DNA of 6,569 nucleotides from Spirochaetota bacterium (GTDB lineage: Bacteria; Spirochaetota; JAGLSM01; JAKPMW01), in assembly GCA_029548715.1 (NCBI GenBank), contig JAKPMW010000319.1:1-6569 (forward strand), given 5' to 3'. Under the pieces are notes generated by a model. The model was not told the DNA's origin, ran no database searches, and saw only the letters and a program-made list of their open reading frames with translations. This document shows, in pieces, positions 6,080 through 6,569 of the stretch; position 1 is the stretch's first letter, and each line of letters starts with the position of its first letter. The position numbers were made by a program, and so were the translations under genes.

Positions 6080-6559
6080 ATGAAGGTGCTGGCTGGTATT
6101 GTGATGTGCGTTTTTCTGTTTTTTTCTGGAACACTCCCTGCCCAGAATGCGGAGACGAATGCCCGCGCGGAGGGGATGGACAGCCTGATGACCCTCGCGG
6201 ACAAGTCCGCGGTGACTGTGGGTGAAGCGCTTGAGCAGATCGTCCTTCTGGCGGGAAGTGAGCCGCGGGACGCACAGGCTGCCCTGGGATTTCTGGCGTC
6301 AAAAGGGATCGTAGCGCCCGATATTTCCCTGAAGGCTGTTCTGACCCGGGGCTGTCTGGCCTCGATGGTCATGAAGACCCGGGGCTGGGGTGGCGGGATC
6401 ATGTATTCCATTTTTGGCGGTGGACGCTACGCCTGGCGCGAACTCGTGTACCGGAACATCATGCCCTCCGGCGGCTCGGAGCACAGTACGGTTTCGGGGG
6501 GGGAACTCCTGGCCGTAATCGGGCGCGCTGCCGGTGACGTTGATCTCAAAATGGAATAA
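6080..6559 (+). CDS. Secreted protein with two SLH-like repeats, 159 aa
   Basis: The N-terminus is a signal peptide (a single Lys, then a hydrophobic core to about residue 20, with likely cleavage near LPA-QNA). Residues 66-102 and 116-152 align without gaps at an offset of 50. Shared positions include I77/I127, G91/G141, L93/L143, V97/I147, K99/R149 and G102/G152, with the related motifs LTRGCLASMV and VSGGELLAVI. The pattern (helix, then G-I/N-I, a loop, then T/S-R-G and a helix) resembles degenerate S-layer homology domains, but this is inference. A Gly-rich link (GWGGGIMYSIFGGG) joins the repeats. The start at 6080 is preferred over 5993 because AAGGAG (6065-6070) lies nine bases upstream and the signal peptide starts there. 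It probably shares a transcript with the 163-aa gene and with a gene beyond the right edge. A periplasmic or envelope scaffold role is plausible but not shown. Confidence 0.85.
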   Translation: MKVLAGIVMCVFLFFSGTLPAQNAETNARAEGMDSLMTLADKSAVTVGEALEQIVLLAGSEPRDAQAALGFLASKGIVAPDISLKAVLTRGCLASMVMKTRGWGGGIMYSIFGGGRYAWRELVYRNIMPSGGSEHSTVSGGELLAVIGRAAGDVDLKME

Positions 6560-6563
6560 GGAC

Positions 6564-6569
6564 GGGAGG
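6564..6569 (+). promoter_or_regulatory. Probable Shine-Dalgarno of the next gene (off window)
   Basis: GGGAGG lies four bases after the TAA of the 159-aa gene, at the very edge. It suggests that a further gene starts within about ten bases beyond the window and is co-transcribed. Confidence 0.5.

Noticed and set aside
1..6569. CRISPR arrays, tRNA/rRNA genes, transposases or defence genes
   Set aside because: I looked for regularly spaced repeats, tRNA-like cloverleaf ends and transposase motifs on both strands and found none.

Overview
The window carries four convincing protein genes, the probable tail of a fifth, and the ribosome-binding site of a sixth. Base composition is GC-rich by eye (about 60%). 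Shine-Dalgarno sequences are strong (GGAGGT, AGGAGGT) and sit 5-9 bases before the chosen starts. Three of the four complete genes encode exported proteins, two of them probable lipoproteins. The fourth is a large membrane-bound CHASE2 adenylate cyclase with a C-terminal tail that I associate with spirochaete and deltaproteobacterial cyclases. I lean towards a GC-rich, free-living member of the Spirochaetota, but no marker gene fixes the phylum.

Layout: 1-82 is probably the end of an upstream plus-strand gene. 83-269 is a leader/promoter region with two small hairpins and one copy of a 12-base near-palindrome. 270-2993 is the cyclase (907 aa): one N-terminal membrane helix, an enlarged periplasmic CHASE2 domain, three more membrane helices, and a class III catalytic domain with every expected catalytic residue. 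2994-3196 is a convergent intergenic region with two more copies of the near-palindrome and an intrinsic terminator that serves the minus-strand gene. 3197-5293 (minus) is a 698-aa lipoprotein built largely from beta-propeller-like repeats of about 49 residues. 5294-5495 is a divergent promoter region. 5496-5987 (plus, 163 aa, probable lipoprotein) and 6080-6559 (plus, 159 aa, secreted, with two tandem SLH-like repeats) look like the first two genes of an operon that runs off the right edge.

How they may work together: the cyclase should sense something in the periplasm or envelope and make cAMP in the cytoplasm. Its neighbours are all envelope proteins, but nothing in the sequence ties them to cAMP signalling. 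The most unusual non-coding feature is the ACTCC(C/G)GGAGT element, found once upstream and twice downstream of the cyclase and nowhere else that I could see. The most interesting protein observations are the two helical insertions in CHASE2 and the gapless 50-residue internal duplication in the 159-aa protein.
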